A stretch of 64,000 nucleotides of DNA, taken from Chamaea fasciata. Taxonomy: Eukaryota > Chordata > Aves > Passeriformes > Sylviidae. Positions 31,701 through 46,700 of the stretch are shown here, one piece after another. Positions within the stretch are counted from its first letter, which is position 1. Each line of letters opens with the position of its first letter. The stretch is taken from positions 39,265,656 through 39,329,655 of the forward strand of contig JARCOQ010000007.1 in the NCBI GenBank assembly GCA_029207755.1. The letters are read 5' to 3'. The translations under genes and the position numbers were made by a program. The notes under the pieces are model-generated. The model made no database searches. It saw only the letters and a list, made by a program, of their open reading frames with translations, and was not told where the DNA came from.

Positions 31701-34700
31701 AAGTTCTGCTTCTCTCATACAGGCCATTTGTGACAGACTTTGCCCTGCAGTTTGTTAGTTTTTGATTCTAGGGCACTAGACCCCACGTGGCAGCTGCTCA
31801 CTTGGTACTTGAAGGGTGCGCATTGGGTAGTACCTTACTGCAGCTTTAACTGTTGTGTGTTGTAATGTGTGAGAGATCTTTCCCAATAGGAAATCTGAAC
31901 TCGTGTGTGGAGCTTCCCCCTCCCTTCCCTTTCCTACTCTTCTGACTGTGTATGTCCACTATGGGGCTTTGTGTAGGCAGTCGTGGTTATGTGTTGATTA
32001 TACAGAGGTCTGCTATTAAAGTGATTCAGGTGAAAACTAATCTGCTTTCCCCTCTTTTGTGTGATAAGAGTGGGAGAAGGATGGGGCAAGCACACAGACA
32101 TGGAGGGGGTAAGAGCAGATGATATTGTCTGGTTTTAATAGAAGCCTGCATTCCTTTTTTAAGTTCCACGGTTAAACTTGGCATGGAATCACAGCATAAA
32201 AGATTAGTTTTCAGATACTATGTGAGAGTAATTGATCAGACATTTTCAGTATTTATTCTTTTTTTTTCAGGTTAGAAGTCGACTTTATGTAGGTAAGCTT
32301 ATTTTTGATACTTCATTTTTCATATTTGTTTGTATGACTATTCTTTCTTTTTTACCTTTAGTTATTTGGATGATGCAACATTTGCTTGTCTTTCACTTTT
32401 TAGGGAGGGAAAAACAGCTTGCCAATAAAATTGCTGAACTAGTTGAAGAAAAATGCAAAATTCTTGAAAAACTCAGCCTCTGCAAAAAAGAGGTAACAGT
32501 GCTCATTTATTGCTTTCAGATGTGTTGTAGAAATGGATTCAATCAAGTAAAGTATTAACTTTACTAGAAGTAAGATGTTTTAAGCGTTCAAAGGGATTTT
32601 TCGAATGCTTTTTTTCTGTCAGTGCCTTTAAGAGCAATTAAGGTGTTAGCAAGTTCTGCCTTTAAACTCTCAATACAATATATTTCACTGGGAAACCAAA
32701 ATGTCTTTTTTTGGTTTACGCCATTGGGATAGTCTAGTAGGGTTAGGGCTTTCCTGATTTCCAGCAAGGTGCATTTTTATGGTTTTTAGGTGATGTCTGT
32801 TTCATACCAGAGCATCACAAATTAAGGCTAGTGTTTAATCAATTATTTACCTATGTTCTGACAGAAAGTAATTCCTTTTCAGTTTGAAGATTTACAGTTG
32901 TCTCTGAAGGATGGTAACACTGTGAAAGAATCAACAGACACATCTTTTTTTGAGGTAAAAAGATCAATGGAAATTGTTATTTCTACAATATAAGGCAATA
33001 TTTTAGGAAAGTGTGGCCTGTAATAAAAAACACCCAAGCAAACTAAATAAAAACAACAGCGAAAAAAGTCAGACAAACCCCAAAACTCCAATTATTTTAA
33101 TTGGATTACTGAAAATTACTTAAAATCAAAGCATTTAAATTGAGAGAAGCCTTTTTTAACAATTGCATTGAGGATGAGTGATACTAGAACAAATGGCATA
33201 GGGGACAACATTTAATTTTAAGAAGTAAATTGTTCCCATTTCTGGGACAGAGGGTAGCGCATGAAGTATTTTTTTCTCTCATCTGATCTAAGCCAAATAC
33301 TTTCCATAGGCTTCAGGTGCACAGTTTTAAAGAAAAATTACCACTACATTGTTTATATCTCCCAAACTGAGAATATATTTCTAAAAGAGCTCTGGATAAG
33401 TGAATCAAATACCTAATAGACTCTATAAAATTAATGTAAAAAGCAGGTAGGTTTATTTCATTTTGCACCTCAGATCCTATAGCACTAATTCTTACAGCTT
33501 TTGTTCATGCAGGAGTCTCCAGAGTATTTGAGTGAAAAATACTTTGCTATCATATTTAAAATATACTTGTTCTCTTCATATGTAATTAGTATCAAATGTT
33601 TTATTAACTTGCAATCCAACTTGATTTAGGAAATGCATGAAAAACTGAACGAGTCAAACCTGAAACTCAATGAAGAAATAGAGAATCTAGAAAAAGAACT
33701 GGAAGAAGAAAAATCTAAGCAGTTGGAAAATGATACCTTGGTAAGAATAAATAGAATCTTGTCTCTGTTTCTATTCATTTAAAAAAATCTTCACAAAAAA
33801 ATCTCTGCAGAGAAGACAAACTATTTTTTTGTGTGTTCTGAAATAAAAACTACATTTTCCATTTTGTCTTTCCTGTAACATTAGAAAAATTATAAAGGAA
33901 AATACTCAAAAGAAGAAAAGCTTTTTTACACTCATTTTTACTGATTCAGCAATAGAACTTCCTCAGTTTGAAAATAAAAATGGTTTTATTAAATGCCTTG
34001 ACATTGTCAGTCAAATATGTGAAAGAAGCTGTGTGACAACTAATAATTTTCAGGTGGCTGAAATTCAGGAGAAAGTGGAGTCTTTAGAGAATGAAGAAAA
34101 ATCTATCCGGTCACAAATTGATGAGGTACGTCTAACCTTAATATTTTCTGTTTTCAAATTTTTGCAATTTGTCTATTCCCCATGTAGTTACTGTTTTAAT
34201 TTTTTTTTTAAATTAAGGGTGCAGAGATCACATGCTGTGTAAACCAAAAGACTTTGTAAGGCTTAGTACTTTGGTGTAGCTTGATTGAGCAGCTTTTAAT
34301 TCCATATAGTGATTGGCATTTATTGAGAAGTAGTTACCTTGTCTTTTCTTCACTTTCTTACTCCTCAATGATAGATAGTGTTGCAAAACTACAGTCAGTA
34401 AAAACTGTTGAAATTGTAGAGAAAATGTGAGAATATGTATGTAGCACAGCCAGAAAACCTAAGACAAGTCCAGTAATATCATCATGACCCCACCTGTATC
34501 TTCACCAATACCATTTAAACAACACACTTCTTAATTTCACTTAGGCCAAGTCCACCCTAAAAGTGTATCAGATTAATACTGAGAGACTCAGGACATCTGT
34601 TCAAGATGCAGTAGATGAAAACAGCCATCTCCAGGAAAGTGAGAAACAGGTAGGTTCTTCCTAGTTGTCCTTAGAAATACTGTGTTTTCATGTGATACTA

Positions 34701-37700
34701 ATAAATATGATTTCTCCAAAAAGCTCACCCTCAACAAGTTTGTTAATACCTCTTATGTGTTTTAGTAAATGGAATGAGGAAGAGGACATAGTTTTTAAAA
34801 CAATTTTACGTTGGAATAACTTTGTCTAAAATAATCCTGTTTTAAAAGAAATGCAGTAGTTACAGTTTGTGGGGAATCATGCATGGAGTTCAGTGGACGG
34901 AGAGCATGTGGTAATAGAAGTCTAATAAGAACTTTGCTGGAACCTGGAGGAAAGCAGAAATATCTGAACAAGCTGAGATTCTCTACAGAGGCAGAGAAAA
35001 AATTCTTTTACTTGATCTAGAAACCCTGGCAATTGCCTGTATTTCTTAGGCAATCATTTTATATCAAGGAAAACCAGGGGAGTAAAAACTCTTTCCAGGG
35101 TTTAATTGCCATGTTCCTAGATGAAAAAAAAGTTCTTTTGCATTTCTTCCAGATAAAATAACCTGGGTGTAACTAGTTCCTTAACCACATTATTTAGGAT
35201 TAATTACTACATTTTGTTGTTAACTGAAGTTTGTTGCAGTTTTTAGTAGTTTGAGAACATTTGCGTATAGTTCGCTATGCTTTTTAATAGATGAACAACA
35301 TAATATTAGTTGTTGCTAGAACCTGCTACGTGAAAAAGAGAAAGTGTCTGCCTTACTTATTTGTGTTCTCATTTCTGAGGTGCTAAGTGTGAGAGTTAGT
35401 TTACTGTATCAGAATACCCATATCCGTCTTTCATTTTCCTTTCTTACTTTTTTTTAAAGATGGAAATTTCATGTATGCTCAAAAGGTAACAAAGGTGTTA
35501 CTTGTTCACAGAAACTAGAGTCCTTTCTTCCTCTGTCTATTTATGCAAATGGGTCATAATCTTCTGGCACATCACAGCTTAAACTTTTTAAGAGATGTGT
35601 TGTTTCAGGTTTGTGATGTGTCAGAGAGAGGATTGGGCCTTTTAGGTTGAACAAGGGAACTGTTAAAGAACTTCTGTGCTTTGCTGTTTTTTTGGTCTGG
35701 TTTTTTTCTTCTTCAGGAACATTAGAAATATATATTGCTTTAGCTCATTGCAAATCCTTGCTGTTTCTTTACTATAATTCTTACAGGTGTATATAGTCAA
35801 TTTATACAATGTAAATTTATCTTCTCTTTGGTTTCATGAAGAAGGAATCTCTTAAAAGTCATCTTTTGATGATGACAATTAATGATAAAAATAATTGTGT
35901 ATGTCTTTTAATCTCTAATATGTCATTTGCATGATGCTGCAAATTTATACATGCCTTTTACTGCGTGGAAAGTGCAGTTGTGTGCCAAGGGGCAATGTGT
36001 GTTAATTCAATTCTAGTCACATACCTTTTCTTCTGTGCCTTTTAGTTTATCCTTGATAAGTAGTGTTCAGGCTTGCTTGTCTATTTGCATGGCAGTTCCT
36101 CTGTTGAATTACCATTTTCTGGTTATATTTTTAGTATAACTGCCTGTTATGTTCTCATTGCTCAACCTAGTTATTCTTTTCTGTACGTTTACTGCTCTTA
36201 AATTGATTGCCTGTTATGCAACTTTAAGCAATATTTTTAATAACTCTTAAGCCAATTTGTTTGTACTTTACCCCATGTTGTTGTAGAGCATGTTTTGTCT
36301 TAACAGAAATTTATATCCATTCAATTTTGTTCTCACAATGTAATTAGTTAATATGTTGCAGTGGTTATTTTTAATAGCTGGTGATGAATGTTCTAATCCC
36401 TTTACTCCTGTAAAAAATATTTTTGTGAAATGAGATTTTACTAGGGAATATCTGTAAAATGTAACCTTGGAACCTACCTATCATTTTAGTTAAGCACAGT
36501 TAATTGCAGAGATGCATACTAGTAGGTTTTAATTACATACAGCTGTGACTTTCATTAACGGGGAGGCTTTTTTAAAGTAAAATTTTAAAATCACTTCAAG
36601 AGGTGTGGAGAAGAGGAGGAGAAATAATACGGTTTTGCAAGTCACATGAATATAAATAACAGCCTAAAAGCTTCCTGTTTTCCCTTACTTCTCTGACCAC
36701 TTCTAAGTTGAAAAGACACAGGCACCATTTCAGAATTGTGTGTGCATATTGGAGTGTGAGTGTTCCCAGTGTATGTCACTGTTACATAAATTTTCACTAC
36801 CTTATTTTCATTGCTAGTGTCACATCAAGGTTTTTAAACTTGAGTGGAATAAACTGAACACTTCCAATAAATGCTTAAAAATATCAACTAATTACAATGG
36901 AGAGCTATAGCAGCTGAAGCAACTGACCTATAACATAGAGGTCTTAAATTTCAACTCTTGAGGTAACTTTCTTGTGGTCTTATCTCAGGTAACTCTTACT
37001 GGTCGGTGAGAGCTTTAAATCCTGCTTATGTGTAGACAATACATGTAGCAGGCTCAGTACTATTCATCCTTGATTCTTGATTTTGTAGACAATCACACTA
37101 ATCTAGTATTTCCCTTTTTAGCTTTTACAAGAAGCTGAAGGATGGGGTGAACGACTTAGTGAACTAAATGAACAAACAAAGATGTTTGAATCATCTAAAA
37201 CAGATGTAGAAGAAGTTTTGAAAAATAAAGAGAGCCAAATCAAGGTAAATTATGACATTTAGGATTTAATCAAATTATTCAGACTGATTCTAATCATAGA
37301 GTTCCAAGAAAGCCTGACAACCTCTCGTTGTCTTAATATGCCTTACACTGTTTTGGGCTTTTGATTGCTGTCTCTATTCTCTAATGTCATGTTTCTGGCG
37401 AAGAGAAAAAACAGGTTGCATAGCAGCACAACAGAGCAGTCTGATAAAGACAACTAAGGAGAAACTCTTTTAGTTCTGATACGGTGTATTGGCTTTCCCC
37501 CCGTCCCCAGTTTGGGGTGTGGACCTTGGGTGTATATTCTTGTGGTTGTATACCTTACATATGCAAGCCCCACTAAAAGCATGAATGCTTAGAGGTATCT
37601 GAAAATTCTTCATAAGGATGTGCTTGTTGACCTGCAAATACATGCTTTGATAGGAAAGGTACTATCAGACATTTAGAATCTTGTATGTGGGGCTGACTTA

Positions 37701-40700
37701 ATCTACTAAGGGAACTAAATAAAGGACAGAAATCGTGGAAAGTAATTGTAATGCTGGCTACATTTTCATTGCTTGTATTTGTTCGTGAGATTTTTGTGTG
37801 CTTTTTCTTAGTCACTGACACGATATATACTGAACATGAAAGACTGGAGTTCAGCAATACAAGAAGATGGTGACACTGAAGACAACCACTGGGACACAGA
37901 TATAAAGGGTGAAACAGAGAACGGAGAGCACTTAGGTATGCTTTGTGTAGTTTCCCTATTTAAATATTTAACAGATGTTTTAGAAATGGCAGAGCTGACT
38001 AACTTCCAGGAAAGTTGAAAGGTTAGCTTTATAGAAGAAGGATTTTTAAATCTCATCCAATGTCATTCATTAGCTTGATGCTTGGAGAGTTAACTGATGC
38101 TTGGACATCTCTGGAATAGCAGCCTGTCCTCCTGTTCAGCACTCTGTGGCATACAGACTGTCATAAAGACTCGGTGGTCAGTCTCTTGCAGAATGACAGT
38201 AATGTCATTAATGTCATTCTGCAGTATGTGCCTGTGTATTAAGCAGTCACTCTGTGGCATTTCTAGGCGGAAATCTTGCTTTTATTTCTTCTTTAAGCTC
38301 CTCCCAGCAGTAGTACTGAGGGTCCTTAAAGCCTAATTTCTGCTTCCTTATCCTTACAGAGGTGTTACTTGTTGCAGGCAGTGTGGTAGTGCTGTCATCT
38401 AATGGGTGTAGATGTGAGTCCCCTTAAAGAGCAACACAGAAAAGCCCCTTTTCTTCCTCCTCTTTCTTGCTGCAGCTTGTTTTTGTGCTGGTGCTTATGA
38501 TGCCAGAGGGCACATGTCTGTGAATCTTAAAGTGTGTATTCAGCATCTCACTTTTAATGTGACTACTCTGAGTCGTGATTGACTGGCAAACAAAGCATTA
38601 CAATACTGGCATATCTTCTACTCACACTGCTGCTTTTTTTTGGTCCTTTATCCTTCAAATATGCTGTGCCTTTTGTGGTATGTTGGCATTGCTCTTGTAT
38701 AAAAACCAATTAATAGCAGTAAGCTCTGTCATAAACACTTCCATGCTTTTTACATGACTTATTGTTCTATTCCTTCAAGCAGATGATGAGCAAAAACGAA
38801 CTGTAAAGAAGTTGATCTATGCTGCAAAGGTACGTGATTTTAAGAAACTTGTGGGTTGAAGAGGGGAAACTAGAGGGAGTATATGTAATTATTCTGGTAA
38901 TAACATTCTCAGAGTTCATTATCTTTTAATGTTTAATTAGATATTTTTGCATGCAAACACTTTCTTAATCTTGTAATCTTACACTATTCTCTCTCTCTTT
39001 TTTTTTTTTTTTTTTTTCAATTTTGATTGTAGTTAAATGCTTGTTTAAAGACCATGGAAGCAGAAAGAGACCAAATGTATTCAAAACTATCTGATGAAAA
39101 TAAAGCTAAAGAAGAACTTGCGGGTAATTAAATCTGCTTCTGCCTTTAATAAGATGCTGCTTTGGTAAAATGCTGTTACAGGCTGCAAGTATAAATTCCA
39201 GTAAAAACTGAATTAGGTTTACATTAATAACTACTTGATTTTTAAAGTTAATGTTTAAGTTGCTTAGCTATTTTAAATACATCATTTTAGACGTACAGCA
39301 ATCGAAGTTGCAAATTTGGTTGTATTCTGTTGGAATATTCTGTAACTATTAAGTTATAGAATCTTAAAATATAAGAGCAAAGTGATGTTAATAAATACAT
39401 AATACCTCCTTTGCATAATTTCTGTACATGAAACAGTGGAGTTTTAATCTAAATTTTAAAACCATCTATTAAAAGGGTAGCTTAATTATCATTAGTTTGC
39501 AATGGGTGCAAGCTCAATCCTTAAAATATAAAGTACTGCATTTAGAGAATTGAACTTGCAGACATCTTCCTCTGTTTCTTTTCCTTTGTGGTGTAGGACA
39601 TACTGAATTAAACCTTATGAAATGAAAACCACTCAAATTCAAATTAAAACTTGTAATTAGCTATTGTTTCATAATCATAGCCAGCAGAGTAGCCATCATT
39701 TATGAATGTATGGCTTTGTAATTTGATTATTTTGTAACTTGATTTGTAATTAAGACTGATTTTTTAGTTTCTTACAGTCCTTTAAACATATTGCATGTGT
39801 TAGTGAGTTCTCCAAATTGACTGAAGCTCTGTGCGGTAAAGTAATTTAAACTTCATGAAGCTTTGTTGCATTTCTTGAAAAGAGGCACAGGAATAGTAAA
39901 TAGGAAAAGAAGCATGACTTTGAGTTCAGTTTGGAAAGATGAAGGCAGTTTGCACATCTGAGTTACCCCTTCAGGCTATAGAGGAAGACCTTGTGGGGGT
40001 GAATCTGCAAGAGCATATGATGGTGCTAGTTTTACTCCTTTAGTCAAATAATTACAATAATAAGAGCCCTAAATGAAAATTTAGATTCTGAATTACAAAA
40101 CTGAGTTGTTTTCAAAGAAGTTACATGATTTGGAGCAAAGGCCTTTTGTGGCAGGTAGATAGTATAGTTGCTGGTTTCTCATTTTGTGTCATATATTGAA
40201 ATATACTAACTTTATATCTTGTGTTATTAAATCAACACAGGATCAAAGGTTTTTCAGACTTTTTGTATAGTAAATTATTGCCAATGTGTTACCCCAGTAT
40301 AATTATCTCTCAATTTGACAGAACGCATAGAGAACCTTCAAAGCCAACAAGCTTCCTTGCAATCTGAAAACGAACGTTTTGAAAGTGAAGTTCAAAAGCT
40401 TCAGCAGAAACTTAAAGTAATGACTGAGCTTTATCAAGAAAATGAAATGAAACTACACAGGTGCTGGTTCCTCTTCTTATATTCAATGCTTGCTGTTTGA
40501 TTTGAATATAACTCTGATTTGGGGGACTGAAAATTATTGAAAGTTTGAATACTGTTTTCCAGAAGTTCCTGAATTGTGAAAACAATTTATTACACTTTCT
40601 TGTACATTTATGATTACAGTAGTTTTATAGGAACTGTTTCCATGAAACAATTAATTAATTTTAGGACTTTTCCACATGGAAGTACAGAAAACAAGAAGCA

Positions 40701-43700
40701 ACAGATTTTTAATCTATGGAAATCAGGCAATTAAAGTGGGAAAGCTTGATTATTTTTTCTTTAATTAAATTATTATATGATGTAATGCATGTATCAAAGT
40801 TGCTGAGAGAAAATCAGTAGGTGCTTTGAGATATATTTTACTTAGTAAAAAGAAGTATGATGAGATACATATAAAACTAAACTTAAAACACAGGCAAACT
40901 CTTGTTGGTAAGCAACATAGAACCCTTGTGAATCAGGCTTTCGTCACCAAGAAAACCAGAATAGGGAGGCTGTCCTATCTGCCTCACAGTCAGAGTGTTA
41001 GTGGGGATTATGACCTATTGATTGAAATCAGAAATATGTTTAGGACTAGAAATTAAAGTTGATTGGTCCAGGGCATGTAGTAACCTTCAGGAGAGTGTGT
41101 GTGTGTGTGTGTGTGTGTGTCTGTGTGTGTGTGTGTGGCAGCAGGGTGCATCACTGTAGGGCATGATGGTAAAATTACAGTTTTACTAATCAGAAATTAT
41201 TTATTCAGAGAGCAGGCATAATCTTGAAGGCAGCAAGAGAATCAGCACGAGACTAGATCCTGTACTGAACAGTGTGCAGGACCTTTTTGAAGTATTACTT
41301 TCAGTAATCTGCTCTGTAGCATATATATTTGCATAGATATTTAGCATCTTTGTAGATGCAAGAAATCCGAGAAATTACTGTGCATTAGCATTTTGATTAA
41401 AAAAAAAACAAAACAGGGAGGGACTGGGAAGGAACCCATTAAAAAGAAGATACAATAAGCAGGCTGAAAGCAGACAGTGTGGATGATATTTAAAAATAAC
41501 CTCACTAAAACTCAGCAAATATGCACTGCTTATCAAAGAATTTTAGAAAAGCCAAACAGGAAGGGGGAGAGGCTGGTGTGGCGATGTAGCAGCAGAAAAA
41601 AAATTAAGAATTAAGGCATCTTCTAAAAACAGGGTCTGTTCAAACAGCAGAAATAAAAAAGTAGGAAATGAAGATTGAATAGAACAGAAATTTAAATCAC
41701 ATTCACAAGATCCATGATGTAGACAGCATGATTGCTAAGAACTGCTGTTTGCAGGAGAATGACCATTTTATCCAGTCAGGGCTGTATGCAGCAGTGGTAT
41801 CCATGTATGTCCTGCAGAACTACCTTGTGCATAATCCGTGGACTGGAGCGTGAGTTTTCTCTTTGGTAGTGCCCAATAAGGCATAAGGATGAAAAAGAGG
41901 AACCTGCAAAGACTTTTTTTTTAAATAGCTAGTAACAATCTTTTTTTCCTCTAGAAAACCATTTTTTGAAAATACCAGGGCAAATCACTGACGATTAGTG
42001 TAGCTTGGGTTTTAGTTTGTTTGGTATGATTTGTGGCTGCTTTCAAAATCGTTGACTTGAAACACAATTAACCGTAAGTTTTGAATTTTGTTAAAAGGAA
42101 GCTGACAGTAGAAGAGAGGGAACGTCTACAGAAGGAAGAAAAGCTTTCTAAAGTAGATGAAAAAATTATTCATGCTGCTGAAGAACTTAACTGCTACAGG
42201 TAATTACAGATTTTAGTTGCTGTAATCACTTGTTCCAAAGTGAAGAAAGAGCAATAACAAAGTAAAAAAAACACAGCATAAGCAAATGTATTTTCTTCCA
42301 GTTCCTTTGTGGTGTGTATGTATTAGATGCTAGTTTGTGTGTAATAATAAAGACTAAGGCTGGTTTTACTTTGTTAAAACATTTGGGTGTTGAAGACTGT
42401 GGGAATTTCTCTTCCATTAGAGTCCTAATTGTACTGATACATCAGCTTTAATGGTGTGGTAGAAGTGGGTCTGTAATCTGAGATGAGAGATCTGATCTCT
42501 AATTTGTTTGCTTTACTGAACAAAGCCAAAAATACAAAGTTAAGAGAATGTTGTGAAGTAAATGGAATGTTCAGTTTCCCTACAGAGCTAACATTTATGC
42601 TGGATAGTTACAATATTCTATTTCTGTATCACTAAGCTTGTCAGATAGTCCTGTTGCTTAGAAATACTTTACTAAAATATTGTCGTGGGTGAATGTTTGC
42701 TGTAGCTGTTTTTTATCTGCTTTGCTCTGGTTTTTGTTACACCAGCTGTGTACTTCTAGGTTTTTTCTGCATTTTCTCTAACTGTGGCATAATTTTTCAA
42801 TATGTAATGTATATTTGCCATTTTACTTCAGTGTTCATGACAGTATTAGGCCTAACAATAGTGATGAATGCTTCCTGAAGAGTTAATTAGATGAATTCTT
42901 TCTTGTTGACATTCTTCAGTATTCATACAGGAAGACAGAATTCGCTCTTCCTGATTTATTCAGAACATGGATTTTGTAGGCATCCTAATTTTAAAGGGAA
43001 TATTAATATTGCAAATTGAGTATAACCAAGCAATGTCTGTGTCTTTGGCCCACCTGCTGAGAGAGTGTAAAACCTAGAGAGGCTGTGCACAGGGCAGCTG
43101 GCAGCAAAGGTGGCATCATACCTGTGGTCTTGAACTAAGTTCAGTGCAGGTGGCTGTCCCTCAGGATTGTCTGGTAGCCTGTGACAGTGTGGTGCTCCAG
43201 CCTCACCCGTTTCTGTGCTGAGCTGGGTGAGGCTGGCTGGTCGGGCATGTGAGGAAGGATAGCTTTTATGTTGGAAACATCACAAACGACTGAAAAGTTG
43301 GGGGTGTGTTGGGGTTTGGGTTCTGTTCTCTTGTTTACATCCCTGTTTGTATAATTTTTTTGTATCCCATGGGCATGAGTGACAATATTGTCTTTTGGAT
43401 AAAAAAAAAAAAATCTTAATTACACCTTGTGGCTACTGTTGAGTTTATTGTATTCAAAACTTTCCTGGACATTTTATTACAATATCATAAATGCTCATTT
43501 TGTCACAGAGAGCGAGCAAAGGATCTTGAAGAAGAGCTGGAGAGAACCATTCGTTCTTACGAGAATCAGGTATTTTGTGCTTTGTGACAACATCTATGCC
43601 AGTAGGAGGAATGTGAGTGTGACTGGAATAATACTTGCTGTTGGCTTGTGAACTGCATTGGGCTTGGCTTTGTTGGGTGTCTAATTTTGCCTCCCCCTCC

Positions 43701-46700
43701 CTCTTCTTAATGTCATCTGGTTTTGACTGACACGATTTCATAGAAGAGATCACCAGATAACTTTTTTTTGAAAAGTTGAATTTTCAGTTTAGGCATCTCT
43801 TTATAAATTACCTACATGCATTAAACTTATTAAAAAGAGTATATAATCCTAAGTTTGGGGGTTTAGGTGAATAATTAATCTCTCTTTCACAGATTACTTC
43901 ACACGAGAAAAAAGCTCATGATAATTGGGTAAGTTCCAAATACTGAATTTTCAATGTTTTCTGCATCTTCATTTTTCATTATTCAAAAAGTTTGCTTTAT
44001 CACTTTTTGCTTCTTACTAAAAACAGATTATCAAAATTGTCTCTAACCTTTCACTTTTAAACATATGGATTGGTTGCAGAAATACACAAAAGCATATTAA
44101 AAATACTTCTATTATATAAAATAGTTGGAAAAATGAAGCTGGATACTTATGAACACAGTAGAATGATAATCTTATATCATTTGTTACAGCAATAAATCTG
44201 CTAGAAGAACATGACACCATGTAACAAATGTGTGACATTTTGCTAATAATGAAAGCTTTTGGCCTTGTTTCAATGCCATTTTGATATTCTCTTTGAGTGT
44301 ACTTCACTTCTTTTATCTAGAAGTAGAAGACCTTATGTCCTGTAAGAACAGCATGTTCCATTGACAGTTTCCTTAGAGTGTTTCTACAAAAAATCGATTT
44401 TTGCCTTTTTTTTTTCCAAACAGGAAAATTTTAAAATACCTTCTGACTAATATATTCTTCACTTTACAGAACGTCTGAGATAAAATCCTGCTAAAAGCTA
44501 TGGTGCTTTGTGGTCATAATTCCAGTGATTTAATCTATCTGATTTTAAAAGAAAACATTCTTACATAGAATTTAAATCTGTAGATGCTTCAAAGCAGCTA
44601 TAGCCAGAGAATTCAATCTCTAAAGTTTCAGGGATCTGCAGGAAGGCCTTATCATTCCTCAAACGTTTGGGTTTTAGAGCTGCTGGTATCGTTCATTGAC
44701 ATATGTGAGGCTTCATACATGAGTCATATCTTGTGAGAATGCAATCTATACACTTCACATAGAATGTCTTGGACCTAGGAATCGTCATATTTATGAAGCA
44801 TTTAAGCAAAAAATAGCAATATCAAAGCATCTGGTTTTTGTCCTTTCCCAAAGCTGACAGCCCGAGCTGCTGAAAGACACCTCAATGATATAAAAAAAGA
44901 AAATGCACATAACAGACAAAAGTAAGTGCAGTTCTTATCTACTCCTAAACAAATGCAGTTTGGCATGTGTTGGATTTAGGCAGTTGGATGTTTTCTGTTA
45001 ATGTATTGTGGCCCAAACACAGCAGAGAGATCACAGTGCTCGAGTTCTGAAAGAAAGGGAGTCACTTCAGCTTCCTGTAATGATGACATGCAAGAAAGTA
45101 AGAACTTAGGAATTGTGTGAAGTATTTAAATATTTCAGGAAAGAAGCAGAATGTAGTACTAGAACACAAATGTTAAGGGGGGGGGGGGGTATGGTTGGTT
45201 TGTTTGTTTGTTTGTTTGTTTAAGGAAGTATGTATCAAGCAGATGTCATGGTTACCTTGCAATTTTACAGCTTATCTCAGAAGTTACTGCTGAACTAATG
45301 GTGGGTGGTAGTTGAGAGGAACTTCCAGGTGTGAGATTAACTAATACTTGGAGTGCAATTAGAGTGATGTTTTACTAGGAATGTGGTCTCTAAAATCAAC
45401 TTCATCTTCTGAATTACAGTTTAAACACACAGCATAGAGAAATACTTTCAGGTATTTTTAAGTTCAGAGTACTGTGGCATCCTTTGTCTTATTTGTTTAG
45501 GGAATAAAATACTTTGCTTCATTAACCAGTTAGGTAGAAAGCCTGGCAGTAAACAGTGTAGTCTGGTAAAGCTTTTGCATTTTTTGGTCACTTGCTATTT
45601 ATTTGTTGTCTCTTTGCAGATTAACTGAAGCAGAATTTAAACTTGAACTTTTAGAAAAAGACCCTTATGCTCTTGATATTCCATTGAGACCATTTGGCAG
45701 AGGTACAGTATTGAATTGTAAAATAGAGCCTAATTCTTTTGGTTTATGGTTTCGTTTCCCAGGACCACACATATTTAATTGTTTCAGATATGGCCATGTG
45801 TATGTACAAATACCAGTCATTTAAAAAAATAATTGGGTCATAAGTGACTCTAGGTCATGTCAAGTATTTTGTTGAAACTAAGAGCATTTGTAGTATTGAT
45901 GAGAGTAGACTGGGAATATGTTACACATGGTAATGAGAGCACAATTTTCATTTTAGTTACACAGTTTAGTTTTTAACTTCACCTGGGAAGTTATTTATAC
46001 ATTTTGTTAAACTAAGTATTGTGAACTTGAGTATTTTGTTTTAACTGTTCCAGAGCATTCCCCATATGGACCCTCACCAATGGGCCGGCCTTCATCTGAA
46101 ACAAGAGCTTTTCTTTCCCCTCCAACTTTATTGGAGGGTCCTTTAAGGCTTTCACCTATGCTTCCAGGTGGAGGAGGAGGAAGAGGTACAATTCTTAAAC
46201 TTGAAAATTTATCTATCCTGGATTTCTCTCTCCTCTCCTATAAACCTGTCACACCTTTTCCTCTTGTTGGTGACAAAAAGTATTAAAACAACCAGTTCAA
46301 CATCAACAGTTAATTGGACAAACTCTTCCTGTTTTTCAATTTGCTTCTAAAGCTGTTTAATGTGTAACAGTACAATTGGAAATCTAGTTTGTATTGGTAA
46401 GTTGGTCAGTGGATTCATTTTAGAAGCATAAATTAAGAAAAATAAAAAGCCAGACTTACCTGTTGCCTTTTATTTCTTGGACAGATGGGGTTCTGCTGAA
46501 ATAAATATAATTTTAAAGTAAAAGGAAGTCAGTCAGTTTTCTGAGGAAAGAAAACTGCCCTTTCCATCTCATTGGCCTACAGTCCGTGAGAAAATGTTGT
46601 CAAAAATATGAGGCAGTTTTATTGGTGGTTGTGGTATTAGAAAGTTACTGGTTCAGTAAATAGTTTCCCTTCCCTTTGTTCTAAATTTGAAGCAGCCATC

